This document shows positions 42,156-50,631 of a DNA stretch of 64,000 bases, piece by piece. How positions within the stretch are numbered: the stretch's first letter is position 1; each line of letters starts with the position of its first letter. Under the pieces are notes generated by a model. The model was not told the origin of the DNA. It saw only the letters and a program-made list of their open reading frames with translations, and made no database searches. The stretch is from a virus. The stretch is from IMG/VR virus record IMGVR_UViG_3300020173_000943, positions 1-64,000 of that record; one strand, written 5' to 3'. The position numbers and the translations under genes were made by a program.

Positions 42156-43326
42156 GTTCAGGAAACGTTTCGTTAAAAGAACGATTACGAATTTTATCAA
42201 AGTACATATTGTTAGATTTAAACAAATCATTTGCACTTTGATCAAATGTTGACTTGTGCAAGTAATCAATAACACCATTTACATATCTTAAATGTTCTGT
42301 ATGTGTTACTGTATTTGCGTATGCTTGTAACTTATCTATTGCAGTTTGTCTTTGTTCATCTGTTAGTGCATTAAAACTGTAGTAATTAGGTTCAACAATA
42401 TTATAAAGCGTACTGTTGTTTACATCAAATCCTTTGCTAGACATATATTCTAAAAAGTCTACAAGTGTTAATACATTAAATGCACTTACTACACAATTAA
42501 AACTAATAATTACATGCGGACTTTCTTTTTTAATAATTTTTAAGTTTTGTTCTATAGTTGGCCAATCAGTACCTTCTCTAATATACTCGCCTCTGTTTCC
42601 ATAGCCGTCAATACTTGCACGTACTTCAACGTGTTTAAAATTATTCCAATACTCTGTAATACTTTTCTTCTTAAAAAATAAATTACTTAAATTACTGTTG
42701 TATTGCAGTACAGCATCAGTCTTTTTATTTTCAATTAAATAATCTAAAATATCATAATGCTTATCTGTAATAAGAGGCTCGCCACCTGCAAAATAATAAT
42801 CTTGAATACCTTTAAGGTACGGCTTAAACTGTTCAAACAAATTATCGTTGTTATCTCCGCCTGCAAAAATGTATACAGGTTTATTTTCACCTTGCTTGTT
42901 ATCTTCTACAGCCCATGTAGAACTGTAAGTACTACTACAGGTTCTGCATTTAAAATTACAAATGTTGCTCCAACGTACATCAAAGTATAGTAACTTCATT
43001 ATATCTAACGAACCGTCAAAATTGGTTTCGTCTTTTATACTAATATGCTGTGCAAATCTATTATTTTGTGCAATTCTATTGCTTTCTATTCCTGCTTCTT
43101 CGTGTTTCCAACATTGTGTACAAGCACTAGGCTTTTCATTGTTTAATAATGCAAGTCTTAATTTTTTATATTCTTCACTATTCCATATTTCTTTAATAGT
43201 GTTTTTACGTGTGTTGCCAAGAGGTTGACGCCAATCACCTATACAACAAGGAAGTACATTGCCGTCTGGATTAGCATAGAAATGAATCCACGGAAGTATG
43301 CAAAATGTATTACTTTCCGCAGTCAT
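42133..43326 (-). CDS. Radical SAM enzyme with N-terminal twitch/SPASM-like cysteines
   Basis: 397 aa. N-terminal FCILPWIHFYANPDGNVLPCC with Cys9, Cys27-Cys28, Cys69 and Cys72 is the auxiliary-cluster module; the core motif is Cys123, Cys127, Cys130 (ICNFKCRTC) and AGGEPLI. C-terminal 120 residues are cysteine-free and end with RSFNETFPELIDVL. Very similar in order to 33061 and to 43310. Overlaps the upstream radical SAM gene by 17 bases. Confidence 0.87.
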   Translation of the reverse strand: MTAESNTFCILPWIHFYANPDGNVLPCCIGDWRQPLGNTRKNTIKEIWNSEEYKKLRLALLNNEKPSACTQCWKHEEAGIESNRIAQNNRFAQHISIKDETNFDGSLDIMKLLYFDVRWSNICNFKCRTCSSTYSSTWAVEDNKQGENKPVYIFAGGDNNDNLFEQFKPYLKGIQDYYFAGGEPLITDKHYDILDYLIENKKTDAVLQYNSNLSNLFFKKKSITEYWNNFKHVEVRASIDGYGNRGEYIREGTDWPTIEQNLKIIKKESPHVIISFNCVVSAFNVLTLVDFLEYMSSKGFDVNNSTLYNIVEPNYYSFNALTDEQRQTAIDKLQAYANTVTHTEHLRYVNGVIDYLHKSTFDQSANDLFKSNNMYFDKIRNRSFNETFPELIDVLTD

Positions 43327-44683
43327 TATAAAAGCCTTCTAGTTCTGGAAAAGTTTCTACCAAATTACAGTTACGTCTACGATCAAATTCTTTGAACCAG
43401 TTATGAAAATCTCTACGTGCTTGTTCTAGCTTACGTGGTTCATAATGTGTTGTACGCATATACTCTACTACACGTTTAAACTTTTCGTATTCTAACCCTG
43501 TAAACTTAGTACGATTAGTATCGTCTTGGTTATCTTTAATAAATTGTAAGTGTTTTTCCATATACGGCATAAATTCTTCTTTAGGTAAAATGTTCATGTC
43601 ATATATGCTTGGTTCTTTTAAATGAGGTGTATCAAATCTAATACGTTGCCACTGAGTAGCATTGTCATCACTATTGTATTTTGTACGCCACTCTAGTATT
43701 TTTTCTAATAGTTGCGTAAAACTAGTTACACCAAATATATTAAACGTAATCATAAATGTTACAGGCCAGTTTGTATTGCTTAGATAATAATCTAAGTTTT
43801 GTTCCCATAACTTAATGTCTAACCCGGTACGTGCATATTCTGCTCTTGGTCCCCAAGTATCAATACTAGTGTACAATTTAAAACTTTTAATCTTGCCTTC
43901 TGCTTTTAAACGCTTAACTGTTTCAGTTAGTCTTTCAACTAGCTTGGGCTTAACACCCATGTTACTGTTTACTTCAATTTGTATGTGTGGCTTAGGATCG
44001 TTATCTAACTTTTCTAACAGTTTCCAAAAACTTTTATGCATCAATGGTTCGCCGCCTGTAATACGCAAAATGTTTAGTGTCTTACTAAGTTCAGGCCACC
44101 ATTCCCAAAACGCTTTTACGTATGGATTCGTGTCTTCGTCTTTTTGTACTTCAAACCAATCAATGTCTTGTCTATGTGTGCTTGACATATCGTATGGTCC
44201 ATGTTGTTTTATTTCGTTCCAATACCTACTAGAGGCTTTAGGGTGACAGTATCCACACTTAAAATTGCATTCATTACTAAAACTAATTTCAATATACTCA
44301 GGATTTACGTTAAAATCCGCCCCTTTTTGTTTTATTTCCGCTACTCTTTCAGGTGTGTATATACTTGCAGTTTTAATATGTCTATCACTTACAAAGTCTT
44401 TACCCATTGCTTCAATTTTCCAACAGTAACTACAACCGTCTGGTTTATCTCCGCATAGCATTTGTTTACGCTGTTCTTTTTTCTCAATAGTATTATGTAA
44501 CGCACTAGGATTGCCTTCTAATTCTTCTAAAGGAATTTTATGCGGAGCAGGATGATAACAACTATGTGTTTCTCCTGTTGCAAGATAGATAGTTGTGTGA
44601 TGCCATTTTGCTAAACAGAATGTTGGAGAGGTTTCATCCTCAATTTTAGGCATTAGTGTTTTAATTTTTTCTAATTCACTCAT
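43310..44683 (-). CDS. Radical SAM enzyme with N-terminal cysteine module, 457 aa
   Basis: The longest of the set. N-terminal TFCLAKWHHTTIYLATGETHSC with Cys23, Cys42 and Cys84/Cys87 replaces the usual CC pair with a single Cys. Core motif Cys139, Cys143, Cys146 (ECNFKCGYC), TGGEPLM. The C-terminal 150 residues are helical and end with RNCNLVETFPELEGF, which matches the tail of the gene at 42133. GEHSCYHP suggests a different metal environment from its paralogues. Confidence 0.86.
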   Translation of the reverse strand: MSELEKIKTLMPKIEDETSPTFCLAKWHHTTIYLATGETHSCYHPAPHKIPLEELEGNPSALHNTIEKKEQRKQMLCGDKPDGCSYCWKIEAMGKDFVSDRHIKTASIYTPERVAEIKQKGADFNVNPEYIEISFSNECNFKCGYCHPKASSRYWNEIKQHGPYDMSSTHRQDIDWFEVQKDEDTNPYVKAFWEWWPELSKTLNILRITGGEPLMHKSFWKLLEKLDNDPKPHIQIEVNSNMGVKPKLVERLTETVKRLKAEGKIKSFKLYTSIDTWGPRAEYARTGLDIKLWEQNLDYYLSNTNWPVTFMITFNIFGVTSFTQLLEKILEWRTKYNSDDNATQWQRIRFDTPHLKEPSIYDMNILPKEEFMPYMEKHLQFIKDNQDDTNRTKFTGLEYEKFKRVVEYMRTTHYEPRKLEQARRDFHNWFKEFDRRRNCNLVETFPELEGFYNDCGK

Positions 44684-45564
44684 TTACGAATAACTCTGTC
44701 CGTGTTAATGTATACTTGTTTGAAAAAATGACTTTGTTCATCGTCAAAGGGTGTAGATGAGATAGGTAATCCGCACTCGCTACTAAGACTTTGACCTAAT
44801 TCTTTGCTGTATACTAATGGATCTTTATTTTTTGTTTCTTCCCACAGTTTATTAAGATATATAAAATCTCTTGTTTGCACAAAGTCCCAATCTGTACACA
44901 TTGTCATGTAACAACCTTGTCTTGCTCCCATTACACTCCATATTCCATTGTCTACATCAGCACCAACCTGCATCCATATCAACAAACGTTGATAATTTTG
45001 CCACCAAGTATCGTTTGCAAGGTCTTTAACTTTAGCACCCCTATTCAAACTCATCTTAACTCCTTCACGGAACCCTGCTCTCCAGGCTTGATGTGGAGTT
45101 GCATTTATAAGACTTGTACTATAGTTGTCATTTAATTGATAGTAATTATCAAAGTAACAAAATTCAATACTAGTATCATCTTCACCGTCTGTGTTTTCAT
45201 GCGTTTGCATATTTTTTACAAAGTCTTTAGTCCACATTTTTAAACTGCCATTACCATATTTTAGTCCGTTAACATTAATATGTCCGCACCAACTAAATTG
45301 ATAATCATCGTCAACTTTTAATTCGTCTAAGTCTAGTACTACGTTTAAAAACTCTGGGTCAATAATTGTATCGCCGTCTACTGTAACAAAGTGTTTAGTT
45401 TCGCTCAATTCAGCACAGGCTTTGTGTGCGGCATCTGATCCTTCTACACCGTGTACACGTTTTGCCCACGGAACCTTGTTAACTAAATCAACAAAATTCT
45501 TTTCACAGTTAGGTTCGTCATAACTTAAAAAGATAATATCTTGCTCTGCAATGTTTATTTTCAT
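44680..45564 (-). CDS. Glycosyltransferase-like protein (GT-A type)
   Basis: 294 aa. Begins INIAEQDIIFLSYDEPNC and has D-x-D at Asp63-Gly-Asp65 (FVTVDGDTIID). NGLKYGNGSLKMW and QAWRAGFREGVKMSL match the protein at 37202, which is shorter by 70 residues. The same enzyme type therefore occurs twice in the island. Overlaps the neighbouring genes by 4 bases each side. Confidence 0.76.
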   Translation of the reverse strand: MKINIAEQDIIFLSYDEPNCEKNFVDLVNKVPWAKRVHGVEGSDAAHKACAELSETKHFVTVDGDTIIDPEFLNVVLDLDELKVDDDYQFSWCGHINVNGLKYGNGSLKMWTKDFVKNMQTHENTDGEDDTSIEFCYFDNYYQLNDNYSTSLINATPHQAWRAGFREGVKMSLNRGAKVKDLANDTWWQNYQRLLIWMQVGADVDNGIWSVMGARQGCYMTMCTDWDFVQTRDFIYLNKLWEETKNKDPLVYSKELGQSLSSECGLPISSTPFDDEQSHFFKQVYINTDRVIRK

Positions 45565-46148
45565 TTGATTACCTCGTATAAGTATCTATCAAAGTTTTTA
45601 ATTGTATACACACTAACTGGTTTTGCTTTAAATTCAAAATCGCTATCAAATGGAAGTATTACATATTTTACGTCTGATAAATCAGCAAAACTAAAACTTA
45701 ATGTTTTTAGTAATATATTTGGATCGTCTTTTTCAGTAACACTAAACGATATAGTATTTTTAAAATTAACTTTTTGTGCTAAAATATTTGCTTTTAGATC
45801 TCCGCCAATAGTAATCTTCCAACATGTGTCTTTGATATTTTGTAATACATGAATGTCTGGCTCATTAACTGATGTCATTGGTAATTCGTATATTAAATCA
45901 TTTACTAGATAACTATCAATGCTAGTATTTGAACGCTGTCTAAGTTCATATTGTTTAGTATGTTTGATGTAATGTACATAATAATAACTTAGCGGTTCTT
46001 GTCCCGAAATTAATCCTTTAACTTCGTGTTCCTCTACAGGAATATAATTACCATCTGGTTTATAATTAGGTACTGCTAACACATCACCGTTATTAGGATC
46101 AAATACTACATATCTTTCTTGTTTAGGCAACTCCGCAGTTAATATCAT
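45561..46148 (-). CDS. Hypothetical protein, beta-rich, 195 aa
   Basis: Alternating hydrophobic and polar residues (VVFDPNNGDVLAVPNY, YVHYIKHTKQYELRQRS, SFSVTEKDDPNILLKTLSFSF) suggest a beta-sandwich or propeller fragment. No catalytic motif. It lies between two glycosyltransferase genes in the minus-strand operon, so it may be a binding domain for the same glycan. Unrecognised. Confidence 0.58.
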   Translation of the reverse strand: MILTAELPKQERYVVFDPNNGDVLAVPNYKPDGNYIPVEEHEVKGLISGQEPLSYYYVHYIKHTKQYELRQRSNTSIDSYLVNDLIYELPMTSVNEPDIHVLQNIKDTCWKITIGGDLKANILAQKVNFKNTISFSVTEKDDPNILLKTLSFSFADLSDVKYVILPFDSDFEFKAKPVSVYTIKNFDRYLYEVIK

Positions 46149-46978
46149 ACGTTAAGATACCTTTCGTATTTTTGTATTTTAGACTGATCTAAAAATTCTT
46201 TTTCAGTATAATGAAAAATACCTTGCTGTTGATGATTGCCTATTTTTAATTGTAGGTCATCAGTTAGATATGCACCCACTCTACTACGCCATGTTTCACT
46301 AGGATTATACCATCCTTGTATTCTAGGCTTCATATGTGTAAAACTAGGAAATGACACTTTCTTATTTGTAATTCTGTCTTCACAATCAAGTATCTTTGTA
46401 ACGATTGCTGTGCTTGTGTCAACGCTTAACCAATTTTGATATTCTTTACTTGCATATTTTCCATAAAATAATTGCCAGTTGTTCATTACTAATTCTAACA
46501 TTGTATAAAATTCTTTTGCAAAGTCACATTTTTTGAAATAATGAAAGCCTGCATAAACGTTTGGTAAGTTATTTGCAATATATGTTTTACGATAGTAAGT
46601 GTCGTTAACTTCGTCACCTCTATATGTGTATACTTTGCTAGTATAAAACACTTCATAGTTGCTTAAAAAGTTCCACCATGAATCTAAATTTTGTAATACA
46701 AGCATATCAGTATCCATTACAATAGTTTCATCATACGGACTAGCATGATATAACTTCCAACGATTAGCTACTTTCCATTCCATATTAGCGGAATCGTCTT
46801 CCCACGGTATTTCTTTAATAACATCAAACAGATCTACATACCTAGATGGTACTGTATCGTTGGTTAACAAACAAACTTTAGTGTCATTAGTAGCTCTAAT
46901 ACTCATAGCTAACGCACACGCTTGTTCTACGTAGTTATATTCGCTGTTTTGTGCTATTAAGACTATACCTTTAGTCAT
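46145..46978 (-). CDS. Glycosyltransferase-like protein (GT-A, family 8-type)
   Basis: 277 aa. After GIVLIAQNSEYNYVEQACALAMSIR the protein has TIVMDTDMLVLQN with D-x-D at Asp89 and Asp91, and NVYAGFHYFKK further on, the order seen in GT-8-like and related enzymes. A WY/H-rich C-terminal third (IQGWYNPSETW, GNHQQQGIFHYTE) may hold the acceptor site. Pairs with the next gene, which has the same order, so they are paralogues. Confidence 0.75.
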   Translation of the reverse strand: MTKGIVLIAQNSEYNYVEQACALAMSIRATNDTKVCLLTNDTVPSRYVDLFDVIKEIPWEDDSANMEWKVANRWKLYHASPYDETIVMDTDMLVLQNLDSWWNFLSNYEVFYTSKVYTYRGDEVNDTYYRKTYIANNLPNVYAGFHYFKKCDFAKEFYTMLELVMNNWQLFYGKYASKEYQNWLSVDTSTAIVTKILDCEDRITNKKVSFPSFTHMKPRIQGWYNPSETWRSRVGAYLTDDLQLKIGNHQQQGIFHYTEKEFLDQSKIQKYERYLNV

Positions 46979-47819
46979 TGTCTATGATCCTATTCAAACT
47001 AAACTTGTTCATAACGTGAACACTACTACCTTTAATACGCAAAGGTGTGTATTCTCCAAGGTGTCCTTCTTTTTCTACTAAAAATAAAAAGTTGTCATCT
47101 TTTAATTCCCACAAAATATCTCTATCTGCTGTATAATATTTTTTACCCGGTAATGAACTTGCAAAATCTCCTGCTTGATAACCATTCATAATATGTATTG
47201 CAATACTAAACACCCAATCATTACGAAACGTTGGTTTGTTAATTTGAAATATACTGTTATAGTGTTGCCAGTTATCTTGTATATGTTGTGTTAAATTAAA
47301 AAATGTTTCTACTTCTTTGCTTTTTTTAAAATATACAACTGTCGCCCAATAAAAATCAATACTAGTTTCACTAATTTTTTGAAACTCGGTAGTATCTCTA
47401 AATCCTGTTAGGTCTTTTGCATCTTTATATATTAAGAAATTGTGTTCTTGTGTAAAACAATGTTTGAGTACATCATTTGCAATTATATAATCACTGTCTA
47501 ACATTATTGTTTCGTCATACGGTGTTAGTTTATAGGCTTGTGTACGCAAGTCATTTTTAAATGATAGTTGTTTGTATACCCCCGAGCCGTCATAGTAACG
47601 TTTTTCGCTGGCGCCGCGAGCATATGGAACTTCGATTACATTATCAAATACTGTATCATAATCGACATAGGTATCTTTTAAGTATTCAACACTATCTGTT
47701 ACAACAGTTGTTGGTAAATTAAGATATTTGCTTATACGCTTTGCTAGATAATATGCTTGTTTAAGATAATCAACTTGTTCGTTATTTCTAGCAAATATTA
47801 ATGCACCTTTATTCTTCAT
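46971..47819 (-). CDS. Glycosyltransferase-like protein (GT-A type)
   Basis: 282 aa. ALIFARNNEQVDYLKQAYYLAKRI is followed by TIMLDSDYIIAND with Asp108 and Asp110, then WATVVYFKK and FSIAIHIMNG, in the same order as in the protein at 46145. It overlaps that gene by 8 bases and the small conserved gene upstream by 11. GT-A fold likely; donor unknown. Confidence 0.74.
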   Translation of the reverse strand: MKNKGALIFARNNEQVDYLKQAYYLAKRISKYLNLPTTVVTDSVEYLKDTYVDYDTVFDNVIEVPYARGASEKRYYDGSGVYKQLSFKNDLRTQAYKLTPYDETIMLDSDYIIANDVLKHCFTQEHNFLIYKDAKDLTGFRDTTEFQKISETSIDFYWATVVYFKKSKEVETFFNLTQHIQDNWQHYNSIFQINKPTFRNDWVFSIAIHIMNGYQAGDFASSLPGKKYYTADRDILWELKDDNFLFLVEKEGHLGEYTPLRIKGSSVHVMNKFSLNRIIDND

Positions 47820-48162
47820 ATTCTACAAGCCCAGAGACCTTTCGAAGGCTCCGTATCTTTTCGTATTCTGTTAGGTACTCGTTTGATGCTGTAAAGTAGA
47901 TATTTAAAATGTCACCTAAGAATGTTTCAACATCTGCAACTTTAATAGGAATATCATTGTCGTCAATTAGTACTACAGACTCTTGTCCTGTGTTTACTAA
48001 CATACTACAAAAATTCATTAGGTCTTTGTTTACGGAGAATTGTCCACCATTGTGGTAGTGTATTGCACTTTCATAAAACTTCTCTTTTAACACCCGTTTT
48101 TGGTTGTTAAGAGTAGTCATATAATTGGCAAAATCTAATGCTTTTTCAAGACGTTCATCCAC
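47809..48162 (-). CDS. Conserved phage protein, 117 aa
   Basis: The pattern ALDFANYMTTLNNQKR, YHNGGQFSVNKDLMNF and VLIDDNDIPI matches a small protein family I recall beside fibre genes in T4-like cyanophages; its job is unknown. It carries no catalytic motif, is helical at both ends and acidic at its C-terminus. It is the first gene of the minus-strand accessory operon (42133-48162) and has a likely sigma-70-type promoter in front. AAGGAG ribosome site lies about 10 bases before the ATG. Confidence 0.7.
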   Translation of the reverse strand: MDERLEKALDFANYMTTLNNQKRVLKEKFYESAIHYHNGGQFSVNKDLMNFCSMLVNTGQESVVLIDDNDIPIKVADVETFLGDILNIYFTASNEYLTEYEKIRSLRKVSGLVEYEE

Positions 48163-48175
48163 AGTAATTCTCCTT

Positions 48176-48192
48176 TAGTGTATTATACACTA
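48176..48192. repeat. 17-base perfect palindrome over a promoter -10 box
   Basis: TAGTGTAT-T-ATACACTA is symmetric about base 48184. It contains the minus-strand TATAAT at 48182-48187, so a protein bound here would cover the -10 element. There is no T-run after it on either strand, so it is more like an operator than a terminator. Confidence 0.5.
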
Positions 48193-48210
48193 TTTAAAGA
48201 GAAAGAGCAA
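48182..48210 (-). promoter_or_regulatory. Likely sigma-70-type promoter for the 42133-48162 operon
   Basis: Minus strand: TTGCTC at 48210-48205, 17-base spacer, TATAAT at 48187-48182. The -10 is perfect; the -35 matches only TTG. It lies in the 51-base gap just past the stop of the structural gene at 48214 and 20 bases before the conserved gene's start. The palindrome over the -10 suggests control. Confidence 0.55.
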
Positions 48211-48213
48211 TGA

Positions 48214-49107
48214 TTAATTTAGATTTGAACTGCCGTTTGTGCTATATGTAGGGGATACCAATGAAACTGCTGAACCAGTTGGTCTTAATTGTGTAATAGT
48301 ACTGTTTACAACACCCAAAACGTTTTCGTCTGTGTTTGGGTTACCTGTGTTATCATCGTTAAATGTAACTCTAAAACGTAAAACTGTATCACTTACTTTG
48401 GTTGCTTCAATTTTATAATCGTTTGCGGCATATAATCCAGAACCATCTTTTTGGAAAATTTGTTGGTAACTAGCATCTAAATCATGATAACCAATTGCAC
48501 TACCATTTCCTGATCCAGTTGCTGTTGTTGATGTATAATTCATGCTAACTGTACCCATGTTAACTAACATCGTCATCCAGTCAATTGTTTTACTACTTGC
48601 TCCAACATATGTAATGTTTGCCGCAAAACGTATTGTTCCGCCTGCATTAAAAAAATGTCTTTGATGATTTCCATCAATAAATGTTACGTCAATAATGTGT
48701 GAAATTGTTCCGTTCCACTGAGTAGTTCTAGTACCTGCAATAGCCGCTTCCGCAGTAGTTTGACTAGGGTGTGCTACAAATTTATCATTTTCAAGTGTTG
48801 TAGCAAGATTTTCAAATTGTACTACACCTTTTTTATTAATTGTATCACTGTCTAATACTAAATCAACATTCTGTGTTACAAGATTAATTTCTGTTGGAGT
48901 AGTACCTGTTTGATGAATACGCCCAGCCGCCATATCTTGGTAAAGTTGATTAATATCAATTGCTTGAACATTGGCTCCTACTGCTACTTGAGAACTGTTT
49001 AAGTTTTGTCCGTATCCGTCATCTCCTGACCCTACGCCCATTACTGTTGCAACTCTTGATTGTAAGTTATTGTACCTTGCCGCTGTAATAATATCGCCGA
49101 CTGCCAT
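48214..49107 (-). CDS. Virion structural protein (T4-like marine-phage type)
   Basis: 297 aa. Opens GDIITAARYNNLQSRVATVMG, a start I recall from structural proteins of T4-like marine phages, and has residues such as TRTTQWNGTISHIIDVTF, HFFNAGGTIRFA and DLDASYQQIFQKDGSG in a beta-rich body. Composition is low in charge and rich in Asn, Thr, Ser and Gly, as is usual for fibres and baseplate proteins. 5 bases from the fibre gene upstream. Virion part likely; exact place unknown. Confidence 0.75.
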   Translation of the reverse strand: MAVGDIITAARYNNLQSRVATVMGVGSGDDGYGQNLNSSQVAVGANVQAIDINQLYQDMAAGRIHQTGTTPTEINLVTQNVDLVLDSDTINKKGVVQFENLATTLENDKFVAHPSQTTAEAAIAGTRTTQWNGTISHIIDVTFIDGNHQRHFFNAGGTIRFAANITYVGASSKTIDWMTMLVNMGTVSMNYTSTTATGSGNGSAIGYHDLDASYQQIFQKDGSGLYAANDYKIEATKVSDTVLRFRVTFNDDNTGNPNTDENVLGVVNSTITQLRPTGSAVSLVSPTYSTNGSSNLN

Positions 49108-49111
49108 AATC

Positions 49112-50602
49112 TTATACCTTTAAAATAGCTTCTACTAAGCCTTCTTCATCTGCTTCTGGTTCCCATGTCTCTAACGCAATACCTACTAATTGATGCCCTT
49201 CGGCTCTAATAGTATGTCCAACGCCGTCCATGTCTGCATAAATTGCTTCACCTTTATTAATGATGCCTTTTACTCTTACTGGAACACGCCCTTTAAGTGC
49301 AACTGCTTGGCCTTCTGCTTCGCTGTTCATTAAGAATGCTGGTTTAGCACTAATTACACCTACTGGAATTTCAGTTGGCTCAATAGCTCTTACTTCTGCA
49401 TCTGTTTCTTCGTCAAATTTTGGAACAGTAACAATAGTCCCTGTTGGTAGTTCTTCTGCTGTTTTGTAAATCTCAGCCAAGTCAGCATATTCTGCTGATG
49501 TTGCTGTACCTGTAAATTTATTTGCTACTAAATTACCACTTGCATCTCTAACTGCTACTGTATTGTTAGTTGCCGCTGTATCTGCACTACGGTAGTTTGC
49601 ACCAACCTGCATTTTTTGTGCATTTTCTGCTAACCCATAAAAATTAGTGGCATGCATTTCGCTAAACACAGCACCTGTTGCTCCAATTGAGTATGTGTTA
49701 GTAGACCCTGGCATAATACCTGTATCTTGTACAGTCGCTACATGCTGTTCAACTCCACCTGTGTTATCAACTTTAAGTTTAATTTTTGTTCCAACGTCAT
49801 TTTTAATAACGCCTTCGTTGTCATTTTCAATAAAGATTTTTAAATCACTTGAGTTACCAATTGAAATACCTGCATCTGCAAAACTAACAAGTGATGTAAA
49901 TGATCCTGAACCTGCTAATGCAAAGTCAGTAGCACTATAGCCACCTAGTTTTAATGAGTTACTTGCTGTACCCCAGTAATAATCCTGTGTACTTGTAACA
50001 CCGCCTGTTGCGTTTGTTGTATTTCTTAGTGTTAAACCCTTTTTAACAACATCAAATCCTGTAATAGCATTAAGTGGATCTGTACTGTCAATAGTAAATG
50101 TTGCACCTGAAATAATATAAATTGTTTCATCGTTAACAACAGCCTTAATAACTAATCTGTTTACGTTAGTTGTATCTCTAACGTTTGCTGAAACCATCTG
50201 TGTAACAGTTGTACCTGCACCTTGTGGTCCTACTAGTACATAACCTGTACCGCTATATGCATATAATTGTTCGTTTGTTGAATCCCACCATAAGTCGCCA
50301 GTAGCTAAACCAGCTGGTGCAGTTGCGGCTACTTCAGCACCGCCTGTAGTTCTAAACTTAGATCCATCATAAAATTTTAGTTTATTAGCACCTGAGTCAT
50401 ACCAAACCTGTCCTGAAATGGCCTTTGGAGGTTGGTTAGCACCACTAAAGTTTTCTAATAAGTGTAAAAAGTTTTCGTTTTGAATCTCACCGTAACCGGC
50501 GTAATTTTTTCCAACTAGTTTAATATCACTAGTTTGATCTACGGTTCCATCTTCAACAACTGTTAAAGTAGTTCCATTATATCTATCAATAGTATATGCC
50601 AT
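49112..50602 (-). CDS. Tail-fibre-like protein, paralogue 1
   Basis: 496 aa. The first 110 residues share with the two next genes the pattern NENFLHLLENF, GQVWYDSGANKLKFYDG, GDLWWDSTNEQLY. A shaft of beta repeats follows. The C-terminus (EYADLAEIYKTAEELPTGTIVTV, then a basic glycine-rich domain with VRVKGIINKGEAIYAD) resembles the intramolecular-chaperone or peptidase-G2 type end domain of fibres. Late promoter GATAAATA lies 20 bases before the start. Confidence 0.83.
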   Translation of the reverse strand: MAYTIDRYNGTTLTVVEDGTVDQTSDIKLVGKNYAGYGEIQNENFLHLLENFSGANQPPKAISGQVWYDSGANKLKFYDGSKFRTTGGAEVAATAPAGLATGDLWWDSTNEQLYAYSGTGYVLVGPQGAGTTVTQMVSANVRDTTNVNRLVIKAVVNDETIYIISGATFTIDSTDPLNAITGFDVVKKGLTLRNTTNATGGVTSTQDYYWGTASNSLKLGGYSATDFALAGSGSFTSLVSFADAGISIGNSSDLKIFIENDNEGVIKNDVGTKIKLKVDNTGGVEQHVATVQDTGIMPGSTNTYSIGATGAVFSEMHATNFYGLAENAQKMQVGANYRSADTAATNNTVAVRDASGNLVANKFTGTATSAEYADLAEIYKTAEELPTGTIVTVPKFDEETDAEVRAIEPTEIPVGVISAKPAFLMNSEAEGQAVALKGRVPVRVKGIINKGEAIYADMDGVGHTIRAEGHQLVGIALETWEPEADEEGLVEAILKV

Positions 50603-50621
50603 TTCTTTTCCTCTATGTTAC

Positions 50622-50629
50622 TATTTATC
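50622..50629 (-). promoter_or_regulatory. T4-type late promoter motif, minus strand
   Basis: TATTTATC on the plus strand reads GATAAATA on the minus strand, 20 bases before the fibre gene at 50602 in a 29-base gap. GAGGAAAAG serves as ribosome site. Confidence 0.7.
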
Positions 50630-50631
50630 TC

